From NCBI RefSeq assembly GCF_014635725.1, contig NZ_BMDJ01000010.1:1-64000 (forward strand): DNA of 64,000 bases. Direction: 5' to 3'. Source of the stretch: Pedobacter mendelii (lineage in GTDB: Bacteria; Bacteroidota; Bacteroidia; Sphingobacteriales; Sphingobacteriaceae). Positions 34,265-44,388 of this stretch are shown piece by piece (positions within the stretch are counted from its first letter, which is position 1; the number at the start of each line of letters is the position of its first letter). The notes under the pieces were generated by a model. The model ran no database searches, had not been told where the DNA came from, and saw only the letters and a list, made by a program, of their open reading frames with translations. Position numbers and translations under genes: made by a program.

Positions 34265-35923
34265 TTATCTTTTTGGATTAAAAGGTTTAGCTTTTGCCTG
34301 TTTAAAATTTCTCTTACCAGCAGTACTGATTTCCGGAGCACCGAGCATGGTCATGGCACAACGAAAACCTACTTCAGCTGAAGCATCGTCTTGTTGCAAA
34401 AATCTGCGTGTTGCCGGGTTTAACCAGTATGGCATATCATTCCATGAGCCACCTTTGTAAACTCTGGATTTATCGTTAACTAAAGAAACACCTTCTTCAT
34501 TTAATAATTTATTCTGTCTGTCACGATAACCTCTTTCGTCAGCTTGATAGGTTGTTACCATAGTTTTTGGATCAGGGGATTTTGAAATCGAATCTGATCT
34601 TTTAGCTAAAGCTTGTTTTTCTGCCCAGGTTAGTTTCTTGCCAGAGTAAGCATTTTCTTTAATCGGTTTACCATATTTATCTAATGCAATTTTGCCATTA
34701 GCAGCATCAGCAAGTTGCTTATCCTGAAACTGATTACCGCGATATGGATTAAAAGCTTCCGCATCAGTAAATGTTCCTGTACGATAAACATCATTTACCC
34801 ATTCATTAACATTTCCAGCCATGTTATATAAACCAAAATCATTTGGATTGTATGATATAACCGGTACTGTTAAATCACCTTTATCATTTAATGAGCCGCC
34901 AACACCCATGTAATCTCCTTGTGCTCTTTTAAAATTGGCTTGTATTAAACCTCTGGTTTTTTTACTTGCTGAACTAACACCTAAACCATTCCATGGATAA
35001 ATTTTATTTTGATTAATGTTTTCGTATTCAGTATTACCAATTAAACCTAAGGCAGCATATTCCCACTCTGCTTCTGTTGGTAAACGATAAGGTTGCATAA
35101 TTACACCATCTTCTAAGGTTGCATTTCTTGTTGGAACTGCGTTTCCACCTCTTCCGCCTGCGGCCCCGATAGATGCACCTGCTTTTGCATTATAATCTTT
35201 AGGTGCATTTTTACCTTTATCGTCGTATTGTCCGTTTAAATATGCATCAGTATTAAATGGTTTATCTGGTCTGGCTGCAGTCGTAGCTCCTGTTGTTGTG
35301 TTTCCACCACCTGCTTTATTATTACTAGCTAAAGTTTTGTAATCCGTTAAAATACCTTTTTGGCGTAAAATGTATTCGTTTGCCTGCGAAGTTCTCCATT
35401 CGCAGAAACGAGAAGCCTGTTCCCAACTCACGCCAACTACAGGGTAATCTCTGTAAGCAGGGTGACGTAGATAGTTATCTACATAAGGTTCGTTATATGA
35501 CAAAGCTCTGCGCCAAACTAAAGTATCAGGAAGTTCATTGTAATAAAATTCACGATCTTCAGGGTAGCTCGTTCTAATCCAGTGCAAATATTCTAACCAA
35601 TCTGTATTAGAAACTTCAGTTTCATCCATATAAAATGAAGGAACGGTAACTTGTCTTTTATAGTTGTAAATATTTGGCTCAACACCTGGAACTTCAATTG
35701 CGCTTCCACCAACAACCAGTACACCACCCTCTATAGGAATTAACCCTGGACCAGGTGCACGCTTATAATTGCTGGCTACAGCGAAACTGCCGTAAGTTTT
35801 ATTGTTCTTATCAGCATACGGAATCCCGGTTTTACTTGATGCACCACCCTTATTTCCTCCACACGAAGAAAGGATAGTTGCAAGTGCAAAACAAGAAAAA
35901 GAATATAGTAATAGTTTTTTCAT
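34265..35923 (-). CDS. gldJ: gliding motility lipoprotein GldJ
   Basis: A 552-residue lipoprotein (lipobox ending at Cys21, ATILSSCGG) with a formylglycine-generating-enzyme-like (FGE-sulfatase) domain: DETEVSNTDWLEYLHW, VGVSWEQASRFCEWR, YRLPTEAEWEYAALG, MAGNVNEWVNDVYR and KGGSWNDMPYWLNPATRR. GldJ is needed for gliding and stability of the type IX secretion system in Flavobacterium; homologues occur in non-gliding relatives. A low-complexity insertion lies at about 205-265 (Gly/Thr/Ala/Asn-rich). It is transcribed alone and divergently from the AsmA-like gene. Confidence 0.92.
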   Translation of the reverse strand: MKKLLLYSFSCFALATILSSCGGNKGGASSKTGIPYADKNNKTYGSFAVASNYKRAPGPGLIPIEGGVLVVGGSAIEVPGVEPNIYNYKRQVTVPSFYMDETEVSNTDWLEYLHWIRTSYPEDREFYYNELPDTLVWRRALSYNEPYVDNYLRHPAYRDYPVVGVSWEQASRFCEWRTSQANEYILRQKGILTDYKTLASNNKAGGGNTTTGATTAARPDKPFNTDAYLNGQYDDKGKNAPKDYNAKAGASIGAAGGRGGNAVPTRNATLEDGVIMQPYRLPTEAEWEYAALGLIGNTEYENINQNKIYPWNGLGVSSASKKTRGLIQANFKRAQGDYMGVGGSLNDKGDLTVPVISYNPNDFGLYNMAGNVNEWVNDVYRTGTFTDAEAFNPYRGNQFQDKQLADAANGKIALDKYGKPIKENAYSGKKLTWAEKQALAKRSDSISKSPDPKTMVTTYQADERGYRDRQNKLLNEEGVSLVNDKSRVYKGGSWNDMPYWLNPATRRFLQQDDASAEVGFRCAMTMLGAPEISTAGKRNFKQAKAKPFNPKR

Positions 35924-36171
35924 AAATGCTTTATAACGTGAATTAGGGCTTATTCAACAGATAAATTTACGGAAATTTATATGATTTAGTAAAATTTGAG
36001 TTAATAAATGTTTTGAATATGTTTTTTTAAGCAAAACGAATTAATATTTAATGTATTGTGCAAACGTTAAAATACTTCTTTAGGCAATATTAATGTGGGT
36101 TTTACTCAAGTTTTGGTGTGTTTATTGCGTTACGTATAGTTCCAAACATTTTAATTTTAAATGATTAAATC

Positions 36172-38760
36172 ATGCTAAAGAAAATTGCCTTTACTATCGT
36201 TGCCCTATTTATTATCCTTATCGCTGCTGCAACTGCCGTTCCAATATTTTTCAAAAAGAAAATCGAGTCTAAAATTAAATCTTCGATAAATAATAGTGTT
36301 AATGCAAAAGTAGATTTTAAAGGTATGGATTTAAGCTTAATCACTTCATTCCCCAGCTTGGGTATAAAAATCAACAATTTAACCATAATTGGGATGGATC
36401 TTTTTGCTAAAGATACATTGGCAAATGTTAAACAATTTCAATTAAATGTTAATTTATTGAGCGTTTTTAAAGGAGATACTTATGAAATCAAATCTATAAA
36501 ATTAGATGAGCCAAGTATTTTTGCTCATGTTTTAAAAAGTGGAAAAGCAAATTGGGACATAATGAAGCCTGATTCTGTATCTAAAACAACTGATACATCA
36601 AAAACTGCTTTTAAAGTAGCACTGCAAAAATATGAAATTGAAAATGGTAAAATAGTTTACGACGATGCATCACTTGGTTTTTTCATGGAACTAGATAGTT
36701 TAAATCATGTAGGGAGTGGTGATTTTACACAAGATCTATTTACACTAAAAACTCAATCGGATATACAAAAACTTACCGTTAAATATGGCGGAATTCCATA
36801 TTTAAATAGGGTAAAATTAGATGCAGATCTACCTATCAATATTGATATGAAAAACATGAAATTTACTTTTGCAGAGAATAAGATTAAGTTAAACGAATTG
36901 ATTTTATCGGCTGTAGGATATCTGGCAATGCCAAATTCGAAAGATATGGTAATGGATTTTAAGTTTGATGCAAAACAATCTGAACTTAAAAATTTTCTCT
37001 CACTTATACCTGCAATTTATACGTACAATTTTAAAGATATGCAAGCAACGGGTAAATTTGCTATAAATGGAACGGCAAAGGGAACCTACAATGATAAATC
37101 ATTACCTGCTTTTAATGTGAATTTAGCTATCGAAAACGGTACGATCAAATATCGTACACTGCCTTCAGCTATTAATAATATTCAGGTTAAATCGCAGATA
37201 ATTAATTCTGATGGTATTATTGATCATACCGTTGTAAATGTGCCAGCTTTTCATCTTGAATTTGGAAACGCTCCAGTCGATGGCCGGCTATTACTGAAGA
37301 ATCCAACTTCTGATCCGTTCATAGATATGGCTTTAAAAGGAAAGCTTGACTTAAAACAACTGACAACTATTTTTCCAATGAAAGATATGACGTTGAGTGG
37401 GATTTTAGACGCTGATGTTCAGGCAGTAGGTAGAAAATCTTCGATTGATAAAGGCAAGTATGAAGATTTTAAAGCATCAGGACAAATGCTAGCGAGTAAT
37501 TTTAATTACGCAGGTAAAAATGTTCCAATGCCAGTGAGTGTACCAACCGCAAAAATGATTTTTAGTCCGAAAAATATTACGCTTAGTAATTTAGTTGCAA
37601 AAGTTGGAAAAAGTGACTTTGCGGCAAGCGGATCACTCAACAATTATTTAAGCTATTTTTTCAAAAAAAATCAGTCTTTACGGGGCAACTTTAATATGTC
37701 TTCAAATTTGATTGATGTTAATGAATTAATGGGTTCGAAATCAACAGTTGATCAAGCTGCCAATAAATCTAAATCAGATACAAAACTTTCTATTTTTGAA
37801 GTGCCAGGAAATATCGATTTTACGGTTACGGCAAAAGCAGGCAGAGTTTTGTACGACACTTATGATATTACCAATGCGCAAGGTGCTTTGCTAGTAAAAA
37901 ATAAAACCATCACTTTTAAAGATATGGGTATGAATATGCTCGATGGGGCGTTGAAAATGAATGGTTCTTATACAACTTTAGATCTTAAAAAACCGAAGGT
38001 TGATGTAAATTTTGATATCGAAAAAATGGATATTCAGAAAGCCTTTACTTCCTTTAATACGGTTAAATTACTTGCTCCTGTAGCAAAATATACGAAGGGA
38101 AAATTTTCCACAAACCTTAAATTCGATTCTGATTTGGATGAACATATGATGCCTGTTTATTCTAGCATTAATGCTGAAGGTTTAACAAATATTGTACAAG
38201 CGGTAGTAAATGGTTTCGAACCCTTAAATAGATTGGCTTCTTCTTTGGGCTCTGATAAATTCAAAAGATTAGAGCTAAATAACGTAATCACTAAATTTAA
38301 AATTAAAGATGGAAGATTAAATGTTTCGCCTTTTGATGTAAAAAAGGATGGAATCGTGATGAATGTTCAGGGTTCGAACGGCTTAGATCAAACTATGGAT
38401 TATAACTTAGGCTTGAATTTACCACGTGCAATGCTTGGTGCTAAAGCAAATGAAACGGCTAATGCAATGATTGCGAAGTTAAATAATAAAGTAGGTACAA
38501 ATGTTTCAATAAGTGAAACTATAAAGGTGAATGCAGTATTAGCCGGAACATTCTTAAAACCAACAATTAATTTAAAATATGGCGCAGGCGATACCAAAAC
38601 TTTAGTAAAAGATGTAATTAATAGTACAATCGCAGATAAGAAGGCCGAGATGCAAACCAGGGTACAGGCGAAAATAGATACAGTAAAAGCAGATGCTACA
38701 GAAAAAGTTAAAGATGCAATTAATGATAAGCTTAATAATTTTTTTAAAAAGAAGAACTAA
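36172..38760 (+). CDS. AsmA family envelope protein
   Basis: An 862-residue protein anchored by one N-terminal helix (about 7-27) with a long periplasmic region. SSINNSVNAKVDFKGMDLSL and SFPSLGIKINNLTI at the start mark the AsmA domain, and NVSPFDVKKDGIVMNVQGS near the end marks the AsmA-like C-terminal domain. AsmA-like proteins are thought to bridge the periplasm and move phospholipids to the outer membrane. The tail is a Lys/Asp/Ala-rich helix (about 805-860). It lies where porU is found next to gldJ and porV in Flavobacterium. Confidence 0.85.
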   Translation: MLKKIAFTIVALFIILIAAATAVPIFFKKKIESKIKSSINNSVNAKVDFKGMDLSLITSFPSLGIKINNLTIIGMDLFAKDTLANVKQFQLNVNLLSVFKGDTYEIKSIKLDEPSIFAHVLKSGKANWDIMKPDSVSKTTDTSKTAFKVALQKYEIENGKIVYDDASLGFFMELDSLNHVGSGDFTQDLFTLKTQSDIQKLTVKYGGIPYLNRVKLDADLPINIDMKNMKFTFAENKIKLNELILSAVGYLAMPNSKDMVMDFKFDAKQSELKNFLSLIPAIYTYNFKDMQATGKFAINGTAKGTYNDKSLPAFNVNLAIENGTIKYRTLPSAINNIQVKSQIINSDGIIDHTVVNVPAFHLEFGNAPVDGRLLLKNPTSDPFIDMALKGKLDLKQLTTIFPMKDMTLSGILDADVQAVGRKSSIDKGKYEDFKASGQMLASNFNYAGKNVPMPVSVPTAKMIFSPKNITLSNLVAKVGKSDFAASGSLNNYLSYFFKKNQSLRGNFNMSSNLIDVNELMGSKSTVDQAANKSKSDTKLSIFEVPGNIDFTVTAKAGRVLYDTYDITNAQGALLVKNKTITFKDMGMNMLDGALKMNGSYTTLDLKKPKVDVNFDIEKMDIQKAFTSFNTVKLLAPVAKYTKGKFSTNLKFDSDLDEHMMPVYSSINAEGLTNIVQAVVNGFEPLNRLASSLGSDKFKRLELNNVITKFKIKDGRLNVSPFDVKKDGIVMNVQGSNGLDQTMDYNLGLNLPRAMLGAKANETANAMIAKLNNKVGTNVSISETIKVNAVLAGTFLKPTINLKYGAGDTKTLVKDVINSTIADKKAEMQTRVQAKIDTVKADATEKVKDAINDKLNNFFKKKN

Positions 38761-38956
38761 AAAATGTTATAGCAGTAATAAAATCAAAGATTGATAAATG
38801 GTATAAAAAATTCAAAAGAAAAGGCGTAGATTTAGTTAGTAGAATTGCGAAAAATAGTAAGTTTACTGTAAAATATAACTACAGTTACTACGTTTGATAA
38901 ATATATTCTACAAAAATATTAACTTACCAAAAATCTTAAATCACGTACCTTTAAGG

Positions 38957-40144
38957 ATGAATTTCAAGTACATCGGTAAACTTGCTTTTTCTGTATTATC
39001 TGTTGCTCTAGTATTTGGTAAGGCAAATGCCCAGGCAACTATTTCAGGTACCCAAACCAATGGTAGTGAATCTAATAATATTGTTACTGCAGTTCCATTT
39101 TTATTAATTACACCAGATGCGAGGGCAGGGGCGATGGGAGATGCAGGTGTTGCTGTTACAGGGGATGTAAATTCTGCAAGTATAAATCCCGCAAAACTTG
39201 CCTTTTTAGATAAGCCATACGGTTTTGCACTTTCTTATAGCCCATGGTTAAAAAGCCTGGTTCCTGATATTAACCTAGCATATGTTTCTGGTTTTTATAA
39301 ATTAGACGACAGAAATACTATTGGAGCATCTCTAAGATATTTTTCTTTAGGTCAAATTCAGTTAACTGATATTAATCAACAAGATTTAGGAATATCAAAC
39401 CCTAATGAGTTAGCATTAGATTTTACCTTTGCCCGTTCTTTTGGTAAGGAGTTTTCATTAGGAAGCTCGTTAAGATACATCTATTCTAATTTAGCTTCTG
39501 GTCAGTTCTCTTCAACAGGTCAAGTTCGCGGCGGAAATGCCGTATCGATTGATATTGCTGGTTTGTATAAGACTTCCACAACTTTATTCGATAAGAATAC
39601 AATTCTTTCTGCAGGTGCAAACATTTCAAATATTGGCACTAAAATGAATTATTCTGACGGTGGAGAAAATTATTTTCTGCCAACTAATTTTAAATTAGGA
39701 GGCGCAGGAACGATTGCTATCGATGACTTTAATACTTTTACGCTGGCTTTAGATTTTAACAAGCTTTTGGTTCCAACCCAACCGATTTACGATTCGAATA
39801 ATAATATCGTAAGCGGTAAAGATCCAAATCGTTCAGTTCCTGCAGGTATATTTGGGTCGTTTTCTGATGCACCAGGAGGTTTTAGTGAAGAATTAAAAGA
39901 AGTTGGAATTTCTACAGGTTTTGAATATTGGTACAATCAACAGTTCGCTATTCGGGGAGGTTATAATTATCAGAGTCCACAGAAAGGTGATAGTCGCTAC
40001 TTTACATTAGGCGCAGGCTTAAAATACAATGTTTTTAATATTGATTTCGCTTACCTAATTGCAAACGCACAAACAAGTCCGCTGGCGAATACATTGCGTT
40101 TTAGCCTTTTGTTTAATTTCGGTGATAAAAAAGGATTAAAATAA
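38957..40144 (+). CDS. porV: type IX secretion system outer-membrane protein PorV
   Basis: A 395-residue FadL-like outer-membrane beta barrel with signal peptide (LAFSVLSVALVFGKANAQA). The PorV start is clear: VPFLLITPDARAGAMGDAGVA, then SASINPAKLAFLDKPYGFA and SYSPWLKSLVPDINLAY. PorV shuttles cargo from the SprA translocon to the PorU sortase. I start at ATG 38957, preceded by AAGG; the frame runs back to TTG 38894, but those 21 residues precede a complete signal peptide. The expected neighbour porU is absent from the window. Confidence 0.92.
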   Translation: MNFKYIGKLAFSVLSVALVFGKANAQATISGTQTNGSESNNIVTAVPFLLITPDARAGAMGDAGVAVTGDVNSASINPAKLAFLDKPYGFALSYSPWLKSLVPDINLAYVSGFYKLDDRNTIGASLRYFSLGQIQLTDINQQDLGISNPNELALDFTFARSFGKEFSLGSSLRYIYSNLASGQFSSTGQVRGGNAVSIDIAGLYKTSTTLFDKNTILSAGANISNIGTKMNYSDGGENYFLPTNFKLGGAGTIAIDDFNTFTLALDFNKLLVPTQPIYDSNNNIVSGKDPNRSVPAGIFGSFSDAPGGFSEELKEVGISTGFEYWYNQQFAIRGGYNYQSPQKGDSRYFTLGAGLKYNVFNIDFAYLIANAQTSPLANTLRFSLLFNFGDKKGLK

Positions 40145-40202
40145 AACTCAATTCAGATTTATTTAGTCAATTTCGTGGCAATAATTTTTAAAAATCATTT
40201 TT

Positions 40203-40682
40203 ATGAAAATCAGAGTAGGCTTTGGATTTGATGTCCATCAGTTAAAAGATCAACATCCTTTTGTGGTTGGGGGTGTTACACTCGAACATCATAAGGGCGC
40301 TTTTGGCCATTCGGATGCTGATGTTTTATTACATGCTATTTGCGATGCCCTTTTAGGCGCAGCGAATTTACGAGATATTGGATTTCATTTTAAAAACACT
40401 GATGACCGCTGGAAAGGCATTAGTAGTATAGTTTTGTTAAAAGAAACTGTTGAATTATTAACCGAAAAAGGCTGGCAAGTTGGTAACATTGACGCAATGC
40501 TGTGTTTAGAAGCACCAAAAATTAATCCTCATATACCTGCAATGCAAGAAAATATTGCGGCTGCCATTGGTATTTCTACCGAAGAGATATCAATTAAAGC
40601 AACTACAAATGAGTTGATGGGCTTTGTCGGTAGAGAAGAAGGTGTTGTTGCCTATGCTGTTTGTTTGATTGAAAAAATATAG
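40203..40682 (+). CDS. ispF: 2-C-methyl-D-erythritol 2,4-cyclodiphosphate synthase
   Basis: A 159-residue enzyme of the MEP isoprenoid pathway that cyclises CDP-methylerythritol phosphate to the cyclodiphosphate. The metal ligands Asp10 and His12 (GFGFDVHQL) and the GAFGHSDADVLLHAICDALLGAA signature are present, as are KATTNELMGFVGREEG at the end. It lies 58 bp after porV on the same strand. Confidence 0.96.
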   Translation: MKIRVGFGFDVHQLKDQHPFVVGGVTLEHHKGAFGHSDADVLLHAICDALLGAANLRDIGFHFKNTDDRWKGISSIVLLKETVELLTEKGWQVGNIDAMLCLEAPKINPHIPAMQENIAAAIGISTEEISIKATTNELMGFVGREEGVVAYAVCLIEKI

Positions 40683-40726
40683 TTTTTGATAAAAAAATCA
40701 AAAGAGGCTTTATCATAAATACGAAA

Positions 40727-40792
40727 TGTCATCCTCCTGTCGAAGGTCTTACAAAAAGTACCTTCTGATGCATTCGACAAGCTCATGTGACA
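40727..40792. repeat. degenerate palindromic repeat (TGTCATCCT...TGACA) after ispF
   Basis: The sequence TGTCATCCTCCTGTCGAAGG and, 27 nt further, CATTCGACAAGCTCATGTGACA give an imperfect inverted repeat with the recognisable parts TGTCA/TGACA and TTCGACAAGCTCA. Closely related units are common intergenic repeats in Bacteroidota. It lies between convergent ispF and the 1134-residue gene. Confidence 0.5.
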
Positions 40793-40811
40793 AAAATTTA
40801 TACACAGCTTA

Positions 40812-43800
40812 CTAAGTTGTTGCTTCCTTAACGTTCCCGGTTCTTTTAAGTGTTCCCCAGGTTTCTAACTCTCCTTTTATCGCTTTGCGGAAAGAACGGA
40901 ATAAAACCAGATACATTAACTGCCTCCAGAAAAAACGTTGAGGGAAAATGTACAACAGGTTTTTGAATTTCTCATTTTCCATTTTAAAGGCAATTGCAGC
41001 GAAGATCATATCTACAAAAATGAAAATTAGATAATAGAATAATACCTGGCCAAAACCATTATGCAGGCTTAAAATTCCAGAGAAACCTGTAAGTGTTAAG
41101 TTATTTATCGCACTTAAAGAAAAGAATCCGCTGATTAAAGATATCAGCATAAACAAATCTGCCAGTGGCGAAAACAGTGGTAAAATGATTTGATAAATCA
41201 GGATGTTTGGCATTCCAACCATACCGAAGTAACCGTATTTTTTGTTCAACAGCGTTTTTCTGTTTTTCCAAAAGCTCTGCATTACACCAAAGCTCCAACG
41301 AAACCGTTGTTTTAAAAGCATGTTTACTGTTTCAGGCGCTTCTGTGTAGGCAATTGCAACATCACAATTTTTAACTTTATAACCTGCTCTTAAAATGCGC
41401 ATTGTAAGATCACAGTCTTCAGCTAGCGTATCTACTGTGAATGCACCAACTTCTAAAACTACATCTTTACGGAAAGCGCCAATTGCACCAGGAACAACAG
41501 TAATTGTATTTAATAAATCGAAAGCACGGCGATCCATGTTTTGAGCGGTTATGTATTCGATAGACTGCCATTTTGTAATGATGTTGTGCGCATTACCTAC
41601 TTTTACGGTTCCTGCAACGGCAGCAATTTTTGGACTATAAAAATAGCGCATTAGTTCATTTACAGCATCTGTTTTTAGTTGCGTATCTGCATCAATACAG
41701 ATTATAAACTCTGCACTTGCTTTTGTTATGCCATAATTTAAAGCAGAAGCTTTACCACCATTTTCTTTTCGGTAAACCTTAACTAGTGGATGATGGCCAA
41801 AATGTTCATTAATAATTTCAAAGGTTTTATCCTTGGAGCCATCATCTACAAATATTAATTCAAAATTGGGATACGTTGTCTTTAATAAACTATTAATGGT
41901 TTGTAAAGCCGTTATCTCTTCATTATAAGCTGGAATAATGATACTTACTTTCTCTGATGGATTTTTAATGAGTTTGTAAGCATTTCGTTTAGATATTTCT
42001 CGCTGCCTGATTGCTAAATAGGTAATAAAAATCGTTCTTAGAATTGCTAAAACGATGGCAACACTAAATATGATATTTAAAATCATATTTCCGTAGTAAA
42101 AGAAATTAATAAAAAAATAATCTCCAGAACTAAGAAAACCACTATTTGCGCTTGATTTTACAGCAGGCATCAATTCAGATCTCTTCTTACCCATTAAATC
42201 GCCAACAGTAGTAAAAGTGTAACCATTTTGCTTAAAGTATTTTATAATTCTTGGCAAAGCAGCAACAGTAGCTTCGCGATTTCCGCCTGCATCATGTAAT
42301 AAAAGGATGTTGCCATTGTCTTTTTGTTTAACAACGTCATTAAAAATTTGGTCTGCGGTTTTGCCTGGTTCCCAATCTTCTGGATCAATCAACTCTCCAA
42401 TGTTGATGTAATTTTCTTTTCTGCTTTGTGCCACTGGCAAAATCTCTGAGGTATTTTGAGGTTCGGCATCGGCATTAAATGGCGCCCGAAACAAAATGGT
42501 ACTATGACCTGTAACGGCCTCAATTAAGCGGCGAGTGGCATTTAACTCAAATTTTACTCTCCTTGGTCCGATGGAAGACATATCAGGATGGAAAAATGTA
42601 TGGTTTCCGATTTCATAACCATCATCATATTCTTGCCTTAATAATTCCATGTTTTTCTCGGCCATAATTCCAACTACAAAGAAACAGCCTGGTACATTTT
42701 CTTTTTTAAGAATGCTTAATACCTGTGGTGTGTAAACCGGATCTGGTCCATCATCGAATGTTAAAACAATTTTTTTATCTGCTTCGCCAAACCTTTTAAT
42801 TACGTATTGTGTTGGCAAACGCATGTATTGTTGATTAGCGATTGTAAAATCATCTTTATTAAGTGTAAATCTAACAGTACCAGGATTAGGTGTTGAAATT
42901 AAATCAAGAATTTCACCATCACCGATATATGCAATTCCACCCATGGTTAGTGGTGATATTTTTCTAAAATCTATAGGTTTTTTCTTTAAAGATTTTAAGC
43001 TCAAATCATTAGAAATAAATTGCCATAGACGTTTATCTTCAGATCCTAATCGCCACAAAGCAATACCAGCAATATCCCAATCATCCGCTTTTCGAATTAA
43101 GTTAAAGTTAGTTGCTGCATCAGTAAAATAAACTTTATGGTTTATACCACTACCATCTTTATAGCTAAAATTTAAGTTAGCAGAAGCGGTATTATAGTTT
43201 ACTTTGCTTTTGTAATTAACAGCTAGTGTCATTGCTGTTTCGTAAGTAACTGATGTACCCATGCTTTTATCCGGCCAATCATAACCGTAACAAGCCAAAG
43301 CTAAAATCACTTTGCTGGCATCCATTTTACTACAAATATCATCCAGCTTTTCTTCAACCCATTCCTGATGTGAAATGTCGCCGGCATTACTACTTTCAGT
43401 ATGCTGATCGTAGGCCATTAGCACAATATAATCGTTGTAGTTTTGTAATATTTCAGGACTATAATCATCATTTTCAGGAGAAATATCCTGAGAAACAATT
43501 AATTTTTCGGCATGAAATTGTGCGTAAAGGTTTTTCATAAAATTATTAAAACCATCACGATTTTCGAGGTTTAATTCTTCAAAATCTATATTTATGCCTT
43601 TATACCCATACTTTTTCGTAATGCTTATCAGATTATAAATTAGTTTTTGCTGTGCAGGCATATCAACCAATAATCTTCTAACTGCTTCACCATCCCAGTG
43701 ATCTTTATTGAAGTTAGAAACTACCGCAATGGCTGTTTTTTTACCTTCATGAATTACTCTTAATGCTGCGGTATCAGCTTTATCTACAATCGAATCGCCA

Positions 43801-44216
43801 TTTAGAAAGAAAGATTCTGTTGCAACCATATCTAAATGACCGATATTCCTTTTAAGATCAGGTAATGATTTGTTAACAGTTCCTGCCCAACTAACATAAA
43901 ATGCCATGTTGATGCGTTTTTTATCACCATGCTTGGTTAAAATTCTTTGCGCCCTGTCCTTTTTGATTTTCTGCAACTTCGATTTCTCGATAGTGAAGTC
44001 TTTGTATTGCTGAGATTTTTTTAACTTTTCTAATTGCTTTTCAGTTAATGTCCTATTTGTATTTATAAAAGGTAAATTAGGGTATTGAACTGATGATAAA
44101 GTTAAGGCAACACAAATTATGGCACCTAAAAAAACCAAGAAAAATGATCTGCTAACCCATGTAAAAGCATGCCAGCGTCTTTTAGTCTCAGTTTGAAATA
44201 CTTGTTTTCCAGACAT
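40812..44216 (-). CDS. trifunctional GH18-like / CE4 deacetylase / GT2 polysaccharide synthase
   Basis: A 1134-residue membrane protein with three enzyme modules. (1) After a helix at about 24-42, a GH18-like domain (about 100-410) with GINIDFEEL, Glu213 in the catalytic position. (2) A CE4/NodB polysaccharide deacetylase (about 480-675): TFDDGPD (Asp488/489), NHTFFHP (His539/543), FRAPF (Arg577) and LLLHD (His641). (3) After a helix (about 708-735), a processive GT2 synthase: VDDGSKD, DADTQ, EDCDL and QRFRW (about 790-975), then three or four helices. It probably makes, trims and deacetylates an N-acetylhexosamine polymer in one machine; PGA-type systems split these roles over PgaB and PgaC. 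It is monocistronic. Confidence 0.92.
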   Translation of the reverse strand: MSGKQVFQTETKRRWHAFTWVSRSFFLVFLGAIICVALTLSSVQYPNLPFINTNRTLTEKQLEKLKKSQQYKDFTIEKSKLQKIKKDRAQRILTKHGDKKRINMAFYVSWAGTVNKSLPDLKRNIGHLDMVATESFFLNGDSIVDKADTAALRVIHEGKKTAIAVVSNFNKDHWDGEAVRRLLVDMPAQQKLIYNLISITKKYGYKGINIDFEELNLENRDGFNNFMKNLYAQFHAEKLIVSQDISPENDDYSPEILQNYNDYIVLMAYDQHTESSNAGDISHQEWVEEKLDDICSKMDASKVILALACYGYDWPDKSMGTSVTYETAMTLAVNYKSKVNYNTASANLNFSYKDGSGINHKVYFTDAATNFNLIRKADDWDIAGIALWRLGSEDKRLWQFISNDLSLKSLKKKPIDFRKISPLTMGGIAYIGDGEILDLISTPNPGTVRFTLNKDDFTIANQQYMRLPTQYVIKRFGEADKKIVLTFDDGPDPVYTPQVLSILKKENVPGCFFVVGIMAEKNMELLRQEYDDGYEIGNHTFFHPDMSSIGPRRVKFELNATRRLIEAVTGHSTILFRAPFNADAEPQNTSEILPVAQSRKENYINIGELIDPEDWEPGKTADQIFNDVVKQKDNGNILLLHDAGGNREATVAALPRIIKYFKQNGYTFTTVGDLMGKKRSELMPAVKSSANSGFLSSGDYFFINFFYYGNMILNIIFSVAIVLAILRTIFITYLAIRQREISKRNAYKLIKNPSEKVSIIIPAYNEEITALQTINSLLKTTYPNFELIFVDDGSKDKTFEIINEHFGHHPLVKVYRKENGGKASALNYGITKASAEFIICIDADTQLKTDAVNELMRYFYSPKIAAVAGTVKVGNAHNIITKWQSIEYITAQNMDRRAFDLLNTITVVPGAIGAFRKDVVLEVGAFTVDTLAEDCDLTMRILRAGYKVKNCDVAIAYTEAPETVNMLLKQRFRWSFGVMQSFWKNRKTLLNKKYGYFGMVGMPNILIYQIILPLFSPLADLFMLISLISGFFSLSAINNLTLTGFSGILSLHNGFGQVLFYYLIFIFVDMIFAAIAFKMENEKFKNLLYIFPQRFFWRQLMYLVLFRSFRKAIKGELETWGTLKRTGNVKEATT

Positions 44217-44388
44217 TTTTCCGTTCTGATTTATGTAACAAATATGATGATGCTAAATGAAGATTGTATGAAAATAGAATGTAATTTTAGATATTGAGTA
44301 GTTAAGCATCAAAACTTAAGAAAATACAATAAAGCCGACAAATTATAAAAAAGATGCCGGCTCAAAAAAAATAAATTATAAACCTATT

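Noticed and set aside
38770..38895. Open frame of about 40 codons after the AsmA-like stop (KWYKKFKRKGVDLVSRIAK)
   Set aside because: It has no ATG, GTG or TTG start and matches no AsmA C-terminus; the AsmA-like protein already ends with a normal Lys-rich tail.
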